DNA of 64,000 nt. It comes from Climacium dendroides (Eukaryota > Streptophyta > Bryopsida > Hypnales > Climaciaceae). Shown one piece after another: positions 1 to 16,356 of this stretch. The stretch lies in contig OX467089.1 of the NCBI GenBank assembly GCA_950106755.1, positions 21,495,345 through 21,559,344 on the forward strand, given 5' to 3'. Below the pieces are notes generated by a model that worked only from the letters and a program-made list of their open reading frames with translations, ran no database searches and had not been told where the DNA came from. Numbering within the stretch: position 1 is the first letter of the stretch; every line of letters starts with the position of its first letter. A program made the position numbers and the translations under genes.

Positions 1-1427
1 CTTTTGTGCTTCACATTATTTTCTTTGATGCAAACTTCAAAAAAAATTATATAACTTATATTTTATAATACATTTGTATTTTGTCTGTACCCCTTGGACT
101 TATAGGGGTTTTAAAAATTCTAATTTTAAATTGATCCAAAAAATAAGCATGAATATTGTAAAAATGCAATAAAATAAATAGGTGTTTCTTGCAATCACTC
201 ATTACTCATTTTTTAACTTGTTTCTCCCCAAAGTATCCTGGTATATTTAGAAACTATGAAAATAAACAAATGCTCATTATATATAAGCATGTTCAACACA
301 TTGATGAATTAGGGAAAATACATGATTTATATCTTGGTTGAATTTTTTCTATATATAACTAAAAGACTGAAACTTATTTAATATACAATCATGAATATCA
401 AAAATATTTGCTCAACTACAAATGATCCAAGGTTATTTTGTAATTTTGTTAGATGTGGTTTGTTACATGTCTATCTTATGTGTCTAATATGCTAGATATG
501 AGTTTAAAAAAAATTTAAAATCCTTTTACTATGTAGTAGTAAATACAATAAATGCAATTGTCTTATGTGGCGGGTTGGTATAGGATGAGTTTCTATATAT
601 GCAAGGGTGACTTTGGGTTGTAAAGGGGCGACTTCAAATTTCAAAAGGCAACTTTGGGTCTTTAAAAAGTGACTTTGCTAGTCTATGGGGACACCATCTT
701 TGCTAGAATGATCCAATGTAACCATTTCTTAATCCATTTCCAATAATTCAATGAAGACCATCAAAAAGCTATTTGCTTGAACTTTCAAGAAACTTGATGC
801 AAAAACATTGTTCTAGTAGTTTCTATAAACCTATGGGAACTAGACTAATTGTATTTCTCTTTCCTCTTAATTTATTGGCTATGTTTTTTGGAAATAAAAA
901 GAACGATTTCATTACTTCAAGTTTTATAAGGTGACTATGCATCTCAAAAAAGTGACTTAGGCTTTCAAACAACAACCTCAGGTAATAAAGGGGTGACTTG
1001 AGGAGTTTGGATCTTGACTCTTGAAGGAGCAATTTCAAAAATCAGGTAGCTAAAGGGTGATTTTTGAGAATTTGGTTTTCAAATAATGAGTTTGGAGATT
1101 GGATAGTGAAGAGGTGACTACATGTAAAGTGTGACTTGAGGTCCTTTTAAGTGGGGCATGGTCTCAAGGATCTCAAATCACCATTATTTTTCAAAACACA
1201 TTGAACCCAATTTTTGATAGACATTGGATTCGACTCTATAGATTTAAAGGTTAAAAAAATTTTAAGTTATAAAATTAAATAGATTTTTGCACCCTCTCTA
1301 AATAGTATCAAAAGGCTTGAAGTTTGAATACACTTCATTTGAATGTTTTCAATGATTTAATTTGTTTAGAATTATGAAATCTTACTTTACGTTTTCAGTA
1401 TTTAAAGGTTTGATAATATTTGGACTT
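1..1427. other. AT-rich intergenic DNA, no gene seen
   Basis: This stretch has no reading frame with coding character on either strand. It holds many short A and T runs and loosely repeated phrases built on 'gtgacttt' around 600-1150 (for example 'ggtgactttggg' and 'aaagtgacttt'), which look like an old degenerate tandem array. Nothing resembling a tRNA, rRNA or recognised transposon protein was found. It ends where a TTAA-bounded repeat begins. Confidence 0.5.
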
Positions 1428-2241
1428 TTAACCCCTAAAGTTCCTAAACTATGTTTCACCAAAAACTCTCCAAAATTAAAATTTCTAGTACAAGTACCAA
1501 ATTCTAGAAAAAAAAACATTTTTGGACTTATATAACTATAGGATCTTGTAGTGCACTAGTTTGAAAAGATGTGGAAATTTTTTTCAGAAATTTCAACTAT
1601 GTAGATTGCAAGATATTAGCAATTGAATTAACAAACATTCTTTCTTTGGCTTTGCAAAAAATAGGGCATCTGCAATCACAAGGTCACATTTGTATGAAAA
1701 AATGTTTGTATTGGTAGTGCTTTTTTGGATTCATTCTTCAAGGCAAGTTAGTTGTATGTTTGAAAATTTTCAATTCATTTGGAATTGTACAACATATAGG
1801 AAAAAAATGGTAAGTAGAAAGAATTAGATAATGATTCAAAATATTAAACTATAAAGAATTTAGTTATGAGAATTAAAAAAATGTCAATTCCAATGATTTT
1901 AATATTGTAATAAACAATCTACATCTTATAATTTATTTAATTTAAAAATATTAAAGATAGGATTAAATTGGGGATTAAATATAGGACTTCAAAATTCATT
2001 TTAGAGTAGAGAATCCATAATTGTCCACAAACTTTAATTCCTCGTAACTTTCATTTCATTAATCAAAATGGAATGATTCAAAAAATTTCAAATATATATA
2101 AATCTAGATAAATAAATTCAATTTTTTTCATGAAGAAAGTGATTTTTCTAACCTCTAGCTCAATCTAGAAGAAAAACTAAATATCATACAAAAACTTTTT
2201 AACCATGTAGTAAAAGTTATGAAAATTGTTGGGCCTTAAAG
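1428..2241 (-). mobile_element. TTAA-bounded piggyBac-like non-autonomous element, copy 1 (right end decayed)
   Basis: The left edge reads TTAA followed by CCCCTAAAGTTCC, the terminus shared by the family described at 33718-34642. The interior matches that copy in inverted orientation: 'ctagtacaagtaccaaat' at 1485 is the reverse complement of a stretch near 34570, and the 'gtagattgcaagatatta' and 'aataaacaatctacatc' blocks recur in the same order. The right edge near 2231 (GGGCCTTAAAG) is a damaged form of the terminus and lacks a clean TTAA. There is no long ORF, so the copy could only have moved using a transposase made elsewhere. Confidence 0.6.
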
Positions 2242-3013
2242 AAAAATCATGTCCACATGTTGTCATATTGTGTGAAAATTTCAAAGAAAAATAAATCCTT
2301 TGAATTCTTCGATGTTTATTTGAGTAAAATTTAAAAATAATCAAGTATATAAATCCATGATCTTTATAAAAATTTATTATTTATTATTCCATTTTCTAAA
2401 CTTCTTGGTGATATTATTATTGTTTTCGTGGCTAATATTCTTGGAACATTTTTCTTGATGTTATAATGAAACATTATTTTAATGCTAACGTATACAAAAT
2501 TTAGAATTTTTGATTTTAAATAGTATTTTAATTTTACATTTAGAATTTTAACACATAGATATTTGATGTTTATAAATTTATTGATTTAATATTTAAATTT
2601 TTATGGATTCATATCTATGAAAATTTTAATTTTATAAATTTTAATACTTGGTCACAATAAAATTTAAGTATATAGCTTTTGGATATTTATAACTAGAATA
2701 TGTGGCTTGACTTTTCTCTTCATTAATTTGCTTTTTAGGAGAATTGAAATAACCAGTTGAAGATTTATGAATTTTTGAAAATTTGAAATGTAAGTGTACA
2801 AGATTTTTTTAATTACACCATATTTTTATTTTTCTTGGCCTAATATTAATACAAAAAGAAAAATATAAGATTGAATCCAATGTCTATCAAAAATTGAATC
2901 CAATGTGTTTTGAAATATAATGGTAATTTGAAATCCTTGAGATTGCACTCCACCTTCTAACTTAAAAGAACCCATAGTCTTCCCTTGTGAACCATAGTTT
3001 CCTCTTCACTATT

Positions 3014-3213
3014 ATGGTTGTCATACTGGACAAGTTATTATTCATTTCTTGTCATGTAGAACGAGTTACTATTTATCAAATGTACTTAAGAGGTACATTT
3101 GATGAATAACGAGTTACTATTTATCAAATGTACTTAAGAGGTACATTTGATGAATAGTAACTCGTCCTACATGACAAAAAATGAATAGTAACTTGTCCAG
3201 TATGACAACCATG
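3014..3213. mobile_element. Mutator-like foldback element, copy 1 (9-bp target duplication)
   Basis: The segment is almost one long palindrome. It opens ATGGTTGTCATACTGG, closes with the reverse complement, and pairs along nearly its whole length through GACAAGTTACTATTCATTTC and CATCAAATGTAC blocks. The central block is duplicated in this copy, so it is longer than the other two. The direct repeat TTCACTATT flanks both ends, a 9-bp target duplication as expected for Mutator-superfamily transposition. It encodes no protein. Other copies lie at 3568 and 33297. Confidence 0.8.
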
Positions 3214-3567
3214 TTCACTATTCATTTCTCAATATCACCTCTTGAACCAAAGTTGTCCTTTCAAGACCTAAGTTGTTCAATAATTAAGAGTTGCCCTTTT
3301 TTGTTCCACTCTTTGTTTTCAAGATCTAAATTGTTCAATAATTAAGAGTTGCCATTTTTTCTTCCACTCTTTGTGCCATGTAATACAATAATTTTTATGT
3401 GACATCTTATGTAGATAATAGTAAGATCAAAGTAAATTTTATGAAAATCAAAAGGGCATTGACTTATTAGATGAACATGGGCTCATGTTTGTCTAATTGA
3501 CCTTACGTTAGATAGAATGCAAAATGTTGTCTTGTCTTGTTTGTTAGGACAACCTTGAGCAGACTTC

Positions 3568-3743
3568 ATGGTTGTCATATTGGACAAGTTACTATTCATT
3601 TCTTGTCCCGTAGGACGAGTTACTATTCATCAAATGTACCTGAGAGGTATTCATCAAATGTACGTGAGAGGTACATTTGATGAATAGTAACTCGTCCTAC
3701 AGGACAAGAAATGAATAGTAACTTGTCCAATATGACAACCATG
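3568..3743. mobile_element. Mutator-like foldback element, copy 2
   Basis: Same family as the element 350 bases upstream: ATGGTTGTCATATTGG at the left, the inverted form CCAATATGACAACCATG at the right, and a self-complementary interior. The flanks are GCAGACTTC and ACAGACTTC, eight of nine bases identical, which supports an older 9-bp target duplication. No ORF. Two copies within 600 bases suggest local transposition or a favoured target. Confidence 0.78.
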
Positions 3744-4199
3744 ACAGACTTCAACAAAATTTTAGGTTACTAATACTACTTTTGACTTGATCTACTTCCA
3801 AAATACAACTCCTACTACTAAGTGTGAACTATTGTCAAAGATGTGTGAACTATTGTCAAAGATAAATGTGATCAAGCTCTTCCTTGTCTAATAGGTTTTT
3901 ATGCATATAATCAACATTGCTCAATATATATTGACACTTACATTTGAACCAAAAAGCATCACTTTTTCCTATATATTGATTACACAAGATGTAGACAATC
4001 AAAACATAAAATCTATGATAGCTTAAATTATTGAGTATTGATATATTTAGAGACAATACTTTGAAAATTCATAACTTATTCATATGACATTCAAATTTTT
4101 TAAATAAATTCTATTCGATTCCTCTTTGCTAATGAGATTCAAACCACATAATTCATGTTCAATAACAATAATTAGTATGCTCATGCTCACTTGTAATTA
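3744..4199. other. AT-rich intergenic DNA
   Basis: There is no supported gene. A duplicated phrase 'gtgtgaactattgtcaaagat' occurs in tandem near 3822-3862. The phrase 'actttgaaaattcataactt' near 4058 recurs in related form near 17595 and 25910, so part of this stretch belongs to a dispersed repeat family. Confidence 0.4.
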
Positions 4200-5160
4200 G
4201 TGATGATCACAGGTGCCATACCATTGACATCAATTTTGTTAAATTGGCGACATAATTCCATTACTTCGACATGATAGGCCTTCGGGGAAGCTAAGAAACA
4301 TGTCACAATTCCTGGCTAGCGGAACATCGCTAACGTAACGCGCTTGACTTTCATCCGCGTCCTGTTTGACTGACTCCAAGTGAGCCCACTGCGTTTGACG
4401 GAGGTCCAACACCAGATTGAAAATGATTTCCGTAATGAGAATCTTCCGAAGCCAGGGCTGCAGGCAATCAATCATACACCGCCTTTTTCCCCGAGATGCC
4501 TGACAGTCCCATGCCAGTCGATCATCACAGCTACGTACACGGCATTTTAATGGTAAACCAAAAGCCGAATAAAGGGACCTGATTACGCATTTCCAACTTA
4601 AATAGCAGTTACCATTGGTCAATCGATGAATCCGCGCGCCTCAGTCTTTCAATTGTCAGTCCGAAGAAACTGAGAATTACAGTTCCAGAAGCGTGCCATG
4701 CCATTGACTGTGTAGATCGATCCTGACAGACGGATCGAGTGCTCCAGGCCAGAGCACACTCATTTCGATCGACTGCCGTGTTCGGCATTTTCTTCTTCCA
4801 GAGTAATTAAGTTAATAAGCTTCTGGATTCTAGCTTGTGAAGACTGACGGTCGGATCGATCGGCGGTCTTTTGCTGTCGACTTGCATGCCTGACAGGCTT
4901 TGTAAGTTATGGAATTGACGTTCGATCGATCGATCTCCTGCAGTCGGTTCAGTTCGATCAGTTCGGAAGAGCATGCATTCCAGACGTGGGTCAGAAGTGA
5001 TGTGCAAATGATTTTATTGGGGTTGCAGATGCCTGTCTCTGTTGCAATAAATGGGGGTTCAGTTGGAGGAGCTCGACAGTCCGTGTGGAGGAAGGAAAGG
5101 GAAGGTGCATGCTTGGTGGTTCATGAGTGAGATTCGGATGGATGGGCGGTGCATTATTCT
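4200..5160. other. Isolated GC-rich island, possible unrecognised gene or gene remnant
   Basis: Base composition changes sharply here from the AT-rich surroundings to a composition like that of the confirmed exons in this window. The region contains runs such as CGATCGATCGATC near 4922. The longest open stretch is 127 codons on the minus strand (4239-4622), but it opens at TTG rather than ATG and the product is unfamiliar. A shorter plus-strand frame runs 4909-5130. No splice pattern or domain could be assembled. It could be a promoter-proximal region, a non-coding transcript, or a captured and decayed gene fragment. Confidence 0.3.
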
Positions 5161-5329
5161 CTTAAAATTGTTTACTTTTTTACTTTTTTGGTTCCATTTC
5201 TTTTTCCGTAGAAAGAATGGCCCATAACATTGATTTCTTGGATGGGGACTTGTTCTGCAATAAAATTATTGTAAGGTGGGTACCCCCAAAATCGCCACTT
5301 TGGGGAACTGTGCTTAGTTAGTTCCTGTT

Positions 5330-5555
5330 ATTACATTGGTTAAATGTTCGTATGTTTCTTGTTGGCAAGTGAAAAGAGGCTCCCAATGCACCAAGGTACA
5401 CGGCATTTGGATACCATATGCAAAAGTTGTGAATGGTCAAAGTTGTTTTTGGTAAATGCTCTAAAATCGTTTCTTGAAACATAGGTACATATGGATTTAG
5501 GACACACATAGTAATGTTGGTAGTTTTAGGCAAAGTGAAATTTTGGGTGTACCCA
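5330..5555 (+). repeat. Dispersed repeat with the TCTTGTTGGCAAGT motif, copy 1
   Basis: This block shares an ordered series of phrases with 26945-27185 and 33520-33715: TCTTGTTGGCAAGTGAAAAG, then 'gatacc/atagc..atgcaaaa', then 'atcg/atttctt..acata..tacatat', then 'attttgggtgtaccca'. The three copies are clearly related but diverged by substitutions and small gaps. No protein is encoded, so the class of the parent element is unknown. Confidence 0.6.
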
Positions 5556-5560
5556 CTTTA

Positions 5561-6726
5561 ACAAGAATATTTATATTTTAATGGCTTAGAATTCATGGAC
5601 AACCTAGTAGCATTCAAGATTTTGAGTGAAAGGAGACTTCATTCATTGGAAGCAAAGGATTTCCTGCCTTAAAGGTCAAGAGTGGTATGGTGGCATAGAT
5701 GTAATGAGTTTTTGATGCTTCATTCAAAGGGGCTCCATTTTAGTAGCTGTTTATTATTTAAAGTAAAGGCATCCATTCCCAACACTATATCCTAAATCAA
5801 TCTTGAAAATATGTAGAAATAAGATGTTGAAAATGTATTACTTATATAGTATATGAATACAAAAAATGGGTTGGGATATATCCAATGTATTTGAACTTCA
5901 CAAATTCATAGCATATTCATTTATATTCATCCATATCAAATCGTATTGTATTTGTATTGCATTGTATCCGTATCAAATTGTGTTGTATTGTATCCGTATC
6001 AAGATCCTCTTGTTTTTCCTCAACAGAATGCTCCATCGACGATTGGGAGAAGGGTCATTTTATTTTTTTGAATCTGATCAATGGCTAAGGTTTTTCGGAG
6101 GGGGGAGGCGCAACTAATACAATAGAACACATTTTTTGGTACATTGTGATATAATATTGCACCTTCAATAAATCAATGTGAATTTTCCAAATCTATCATT
6201 GGTTGATAGTGAAATATCTATTTTTCATATCAAACTACAATGTTCAATTCAAATTTTCTAAATTTTATTCTTGATTCCAATATTTTGGATGAGTCATGGT
6301 GTATACACGTCCATTATGTTCCATTTTTCATGTCTAAGGCCCTTCTATTTGTAGATTTTTTTGTAGAAAATTGAATATATGAAGTTGGATAAGGAAGTTC
6401 ATAGCTTCAATAGATATGGGATAAATGTTTGTTTGTTAAGTTTGAGGATGTTGGAGAAAAACACAAGATGAAATTTCTTGAAGTACTAAAATTGAGGTTT
6501 GATGAAGTTTGGTGCCTTGTTTCAACATGACACTTTTGTACTATTCCTAGTTAAGTTTTCTTCTAATAGCACTTCTACAAAATGGGGAGAAATTTACAAT
6601 TAACTCTATTAGAATGTAGGTAATTTGGGGGTCATAGTAAGGAATTTTTTTGTAGTATTATCTTCAAGGAAAATACATTTTAAAAATGAAAAATCCAAAT
6701 TCATTAAACAATGGAGGAGACTGTGT
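5561..6726. other. AT-rich intergenic DNA with a short tandem repeat
   Basis: No gene is supported. Around 5915-6005 there is an imperfect tandem repeat of phrases like 'tattgtatccgtatcaaa', which produces spurious open frames on the plus strand. The remainder is simple AT-rich sequence. Confidence 0.4.
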
Positions 6727-7310
6727 TTAACCCCTAAAGTCCCATTGTCCCTACAAGGGACAAAATGGATTTTGGGAAGGCTCCTATGATCTCAATTTTT
6801 ACCTTAAACTTTTTGAAACTTTTCCATAAGATAGAAAAAATTATGACCTTTTTGGGAATATAATTTTTATTTCAATTGGTGCCCGGGAGCAAAAGTTATG
6901 CCACAATAACCTCAAAATGGGGGAGACCAGACAACAAAAAATATCCACAAAAATTTGAAATAAAAATTTGAATATTCTTTTTCTTGTAGATAATATTTTT
7001 GTAAATGAAAAGCTTTGATTCATTTGTATTAAAGATGTAAAAGTTATGGAGCTTCTTGTTTTGCAGGCAATCATAGGAATTTCTTGAAAGAAATGAATTG
7101 CTTTCACTTTGAATGCTAATATCTTTCAATCTTTGTAGTCAAAAATCACAAAAAAATTATCAAATGATCTAAGACAAGTGTAGAACAAGATCCTAAGGTC
7201 AGATTTTCTTAAAAATTTAAAAATTTATTTTGTAGGTGAATGTAGTAGAAGTGGTAGTTTAATTAAAAGTGGTTTTGACACAAAAATGGCCTTGGGACTT
7301 TAGAGGTTAA
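6727..7310. mobile_element. TTAA-bounded piggyBac-like non-autonomous element, copy 2
   Basis: The element is bounded by TTAA on both sides (6727-6730 and 7307-7310). The left terminus is CCCCTAAAGTCCCA and the right terminus is its inverted match TGGGACTTTAGAGG with two changes. The interior phrase GTGCCCGGGAGCAAAAGTTA near 6880 recurs in the copy at 59366 and in inverted form in the copy at 9896. No long ORF is present. Exact TTAA on both sides plus CCC-starting inverted ends is the piggyBac signature. Confidence 0.75.
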
Positions 7311-9895
7311 ACCAAGTGGAAAGAAAAATTCATAGAACTTAACACAACCACATTTTCATAGAATAGGGACAATGACTCTAATAATGGAGAAATTTCTCCA
7401 TGTATGATTTTTTGTGGCTTGTATAGGAAGTTGGTCATTTAGTTAGACAAATTTGATTTTTCAATTGACCATCAAGACTTCTACAAAATAAAGACATCTT
7501 TTTATGATAAGGTAACCTTAGAAGGTTTATGAAGGATAGACATCAAACTTTGTTTTTTGACAATGTCAGTTCATCCTAAGAATAAATCACAGTAATTTAT
7601 TTGTGAGATTAAGTTGATGACGTGAAAAAGGGTGTATACTTCCATAAAAATCTATATATTGAATTATTAAACTGCAAAACTAGTTTTAAGTGAGAATATG
7701 ATATTTCAAAACTTCATTTTCTAAATAGCTTTGACAAGCAATGAACCAATATTTATTGATGATTATAGTGAGTGATTACAACAAATAATTACTCTAATTT
7801 TTTCCCTCTTAATGCATAACTCAAAATCAACATCATATTTGTTGTTGCACAAGTATAAAGCTATCCCAAAGAAACTAAATGCTTTTCAACCAATAGAAAT
7901 TGTCTCTTAGGGTAATTGCAAGAAAGACTAGTACTATCTTGCTTATTCGACCTTCTTTGCTACCTCAATAGTTGTTTCATCATGAATCTTCTCGTATTCA
8001 AAAGATTCTAACCCTTACACTAGATTGAATTGTGTAGGTGGTTATGGCCAATGAAAAAGAATACCCAACATTTGTTCTTTCATAGCCAACATGGCAAGAG
8101 AGGATGGAGAAGCGTGTGGCATAAATAGAGAAGGAACTCAAGACCCATAAGGGGTTGCTTAAGACCCAGATGGAGTTGCTCTTTGGATTTTGTGAAAGAG
8201 ATGTGATTGTTCTTGTAGGTGAAATTCTAAAATGGTTTGCAAAAAAGCATAAGGAGAATGATGGAGAGGAACACTAGCTTTTAGACTCAGATTCAGATGT
8301 TAAGCACATGGTATTAGTAAATTGTCTTCTTTGGTTTAAAATTATATCTATCATCTATGCTTTGATTACATTTATTTCTAATAATTTTGTTTTATGTATG
8401 TTTATTTTGTAGCTTGGTTGCCATGCATTTGGAGAGTTTGGACCCAATTCAACTAGGAGAGATGTGAAGGCATTCAAAACCATGTCTAGGTGGTAATCAA
8501 AGTACAAAATGACACTGCCCATTTTAAAGACTTGGATGCTTTGGATAGGATGGCAAGGAGTTGCACAATTGGCATTGAGGAATGGCCCGAGCTTGAAGCC
8601 AAGCCTCTGGCACAAGTAAAGATAATTTCAAAGTACAAAATTTTCAAACACCTTTTACCAAAATCCTTCTAGTGAATTCTTTCAATGCTCTATTTGGCTT
8701 TTGTGTATAGGCCTGTAGATGTCCTGTTGGTCAAATGAAATTATGAATCAAAGGCCACCAAATAGGAATACTATAGTGTGGTGACATCACATGAACCAAT
8801 GTCCAATGCTAAAATTTAAGTTTTTTTTTTTTTTTGAGAGGCTTGTTCAAAATGAGGATGATGGATCTAACATTCCAATGTGAATTTGAATCCAAAATCT
8901 TTTGGTTTTGATGCAATCTCATAGGTTATAACTTAGAGCTTGAAGAATGAGACACTGAAGATGAAAAAGTTGTTTGTATAGATGATCCTAAACTTACATT
9001 CCATATTAGAAATTTGAGTAATTTCACATAGGGATTTAAATGATGGAACCACTTAAAAACATCAGATTTTGAACTACCCATGATAGACTAAGATGACAAA
9101 CATCACCTCTATGAAATTATCCGAAAACCTGGAGGTGATGCTAATCCAAGCCAATTGTTGTCATTATGCTACAACTCCTCTAACTCAAGCCCATCATCCT
9201 CATTTTGAACAAGCCTTTCAATAAAAAAAACCAACATCCTCACCTGAAATTGATGTTCTTACATTACTACCATTCTCTTCAAAATAATAATATCCCCTAT
9301 TCTTACACTATTGTTTTAATTGTCTTCAAAATATCCAATGATCCTATTTACTATTGAATCTTTCTAAATAAACAACAATAGATATAGACTAGGATTTTCA
9401 ATGCAAAAAATTTATAATACAATGAACAAAAATATAGACTAGGATTTTCAATGTCACATCACATCTGAACATCTATCAAACTAACGAAACATTAAGATTC
9501 CACCCATTATATATGTATATGTATATGGACAACATGTCCATAAAACAGTCCAAGTCAACGAGTAGATCATGCCATGTCAACAAGTAAATTAATAAATTTC
9601 TAGATAGCCTAAACAATGCATTGACAACTTGCCATCTTAATTGATGATAAGCTTATCCATCCAATTTTTGATGCATTGTCTAAAATAAAAAATTGATTAA
9701 AAAAAATTCCAAATACAAAAGTGTATTAAACAAATTAAAAAAATGCAGGATTGAAAAATGCACTTATTGGTTCATAAATCAAAGGAATTTTTGACAAAAC
9801 ACCTTGGTGATAGGTCTCATCCTTTCCAAGTTAACCATCAACTACTATGCTACTATGCAAAGAAATAAACTTGTTCATGATGTAATCAATCTTCT
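7311..9895. other. AT-rich intergenic DNA, no gene seen
   Basis: Frames near 8100-8670 look slightly more coding-like on the plus strand, with stretches rich in GAG, ATG and TTG, but every frame is broken by stops and no family is recognisable. This may be a very old transposon remnant. A 23-base phrase built around TAGACTAGGATTTTCAATG is repeated at about 9390 and 9440, and a run of T lies at 8823. Confidence 0.4.
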
Positions 9896-10721
9896 TTAAT
9901 TCCTAAAGGACCAAGGCCTTTTTTTTACCAAAAAACACTCAAAATTGCCATTTCTATAGCAAAGAATAAATAAATTTGAAAATTGTTTTTTCCTTTCTGC
10001 ACATATAATTGTAGGATCTTACACCTAATTAGTTTGAGAATATATGAAATTTAAAAAAAAAATTGACCACATAGATTGCAGGATATCTACCTTTAAAATA
10101 AAAAAACAAGGTTTTCAACACATTGCAAAACTAAATTATTCATCTTTGAACCTTCTTAACTTAAATTTTTTGTATTACAAAATTTTGAGTTTTAAACCTT
10201 TTTGGTGGGGAATTGAATTGAGAGTCTAGGAGAGAATTTTTTTTTTTAAACTTAAATTTTTTTCTTTAAAAATTTATTAAATAGAAATAGATATGAAATA
10301 GAAGGACAATCTATATTATTAATATATTTAAAATGCACTAATTCCAATGGTGAAATTGTTTTAACAAGCAAACGAAACCATGCGGAATTTCATTTTTTGA
10401 AAAATTGTAAAAATTGCATTCAAATGTGAATCCTACAAGTCATTTCTTTACAAAGATGCTCAAAAAACAAGATTGTCCATAACTTTCTCACAACAAATCC
10501 AAATGGAACGAATCAAAGCTTTCTATGAAGACAAAAACATAAACTATGAGGGAACAAAATTTAAGAATTTAAGAATTTAAAATTTTGAAATTCTTTTGGC
10601 TGCTCTCTCTCCCTCATTTTGAGCTTGGGCAAAACTTTTGTTCCCAAGCACCAATTGAAAAAAAATCTAAGCCTGAAATCCCATCTGTCCCCCGAAGGGA
10701 CAATGGTCCTTTCGGGGTTAA
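9896..10721 (-). mobile_element. TTAA-bounded piggyBac-like non-autonomous element, copy 3
   Basis: TTAA at 9896-9899 is followed by TTCCTAAAGGACCAAGGCC. The right end reads GGTCCTTTCGGGG before TTAA at 10718-10721. Interior blocks, including 'ggatatctac', 'ctaattccaatgg' and 'ttttgttcccaagcaccaa', match other family members in inverted order. A second small inverted match, CCCGAAGGGACAATGGTCC, lies just inside the right end. No coding capacity. It ends about 480 bases downstream of the CIPK stop codon. Confidence 0.7.
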
Positions 10722-11204
10722 GACTCAAATGGAGAAGACGTGGAGGGTTAAACTAGCACTGGTATTTTGGTGCAGGCTTGAATTCCTTTTAAGGATATAC
10801 CTCTTCGCACTTTTGATGTGATGAAAATACACTTGAAATGTAAAAGTTCAATGGTAATAACTTGCTGTCAATTAATTGACAGTTCTATAATACACTCAAT
10901 AATGCCTCACTACAGCGTGTTCCTTCAAAACGCCTCCTCCCTTTATTGCTAAACAGTTGCAGTTCCGGTAGTGAAACAGGGTCCATTACCTAAACGTGTT
11001 TTGATTGCCCATTTTTCCATTGTAGATTGTCGTCATTATCAGTGTCATCCTAATTCGGTAAGTAAATAAAGCTCTACACAACACTCACAAGTAGCCCATC
11101 ACATCAACTAGACGATTAATGCCACATTAGGTTGAAACTAATTTCTCAAACGCAGCAAGCTGCATTTTCAAGTTCCTCGTCAAAACTCATCCTGAAGCAA
11201 ATCG

Positions 11205-15702
<4,498 letters not shown>

Positions 15703-15840
15703 AGCTGCTCCACCTCGAGCTCTTGCCAAACCTCGTGACTTTGATTTTACCGCAAAACCACTCCTCCCATCAATAGATCCGACTCCGACTGTATCAATCC
15801 CCAAACCCTAATCGCAATTCCCAAACCCTAGTTCACATTG
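15703..15840 (-). promoter_or_regulatory. CIPK 5' leader/promoter with telomere-box motifs
   Basis: Immediately upstream of the kinase start, the plus strand carries CCAAACCCTAATC at about 15801 and CCCAAACCCTAG at about 15821. These are AAACCCTA telo-box motifs, common in the promoters and leaders of plant housekeeping genes. The reading frame of exon 1 stays open for about 34 codons upstream of the chosen ATG without an ATG, which fits a 5' leader. No clear TATA element was identified. Confidence 0.4.
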
Positions 15841-16356
15841 GGTATCCCGCTGCAGCGTCGGAGACTTTCTATTTACAAATTGAGAAAACTTGCTTGCTCT
15901 CTGTAGCTGACCTCACTCCTCCCTCTGCCTGTTTCCGACACAAGCCCCCCAATTACCCAAGTTTTCCCGTCTTGAGCAACCTACCTTAAAATTAGATGCC
16001 GATGGAAGATGGTCACTCTCTAAGCAATTCAGATGTCGATCTGTAGAATTTTTTTTCTGTTTCTCAAATTTTAGGGCTGCGATAGATGCTAGATCGATAC
16101 ATACGTTACATGTTCAAAACATTCTTGAACATCCCGTCAAGGCGGGACCTTGGTTGTCCATGAATCAAGCTCCTTTCACTGTAGAATGCAAGCTTGCCCA
16201 CGTAAGTTAACTTTTCTGAATCAATCTAAGAGACAAGAAATTCCAACTCTTTGGGGGTTTGGGGGATTGCCTTAATTAAGGATATATTTAAGGTGGGTCC
16301 TTTAATAATCACAAGTAACTTTGAGAGTGACATCAGTACTAACTTACATACTTTAG
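15841..16356. other. Intergenic DNA upstream of the CIPK gene
   Basis: The first 150 bases are relatively GC-rich and probably hold the transcription start and proximal promoter of the kinase gene. The remainder becomes AT-rich, and no coding frame or RNA gene was identified. Confidence 0.4.

Noticed and set aside
4239..4622. 127-codon open frame on the minus strand as a protein gene
   Set aside because: It starts at TTG, has no ATG near its beginning, no recognisable motif and no splice partners. It is kept only as part of the GC-rich island.
15703..15804. Upstream extension of the CIPK protein to 15804
   Set aside because: The frame is open but begins at TTG with no ATG, and family members begin near MxRxVGKYEVG, so the extension is treated as leader.
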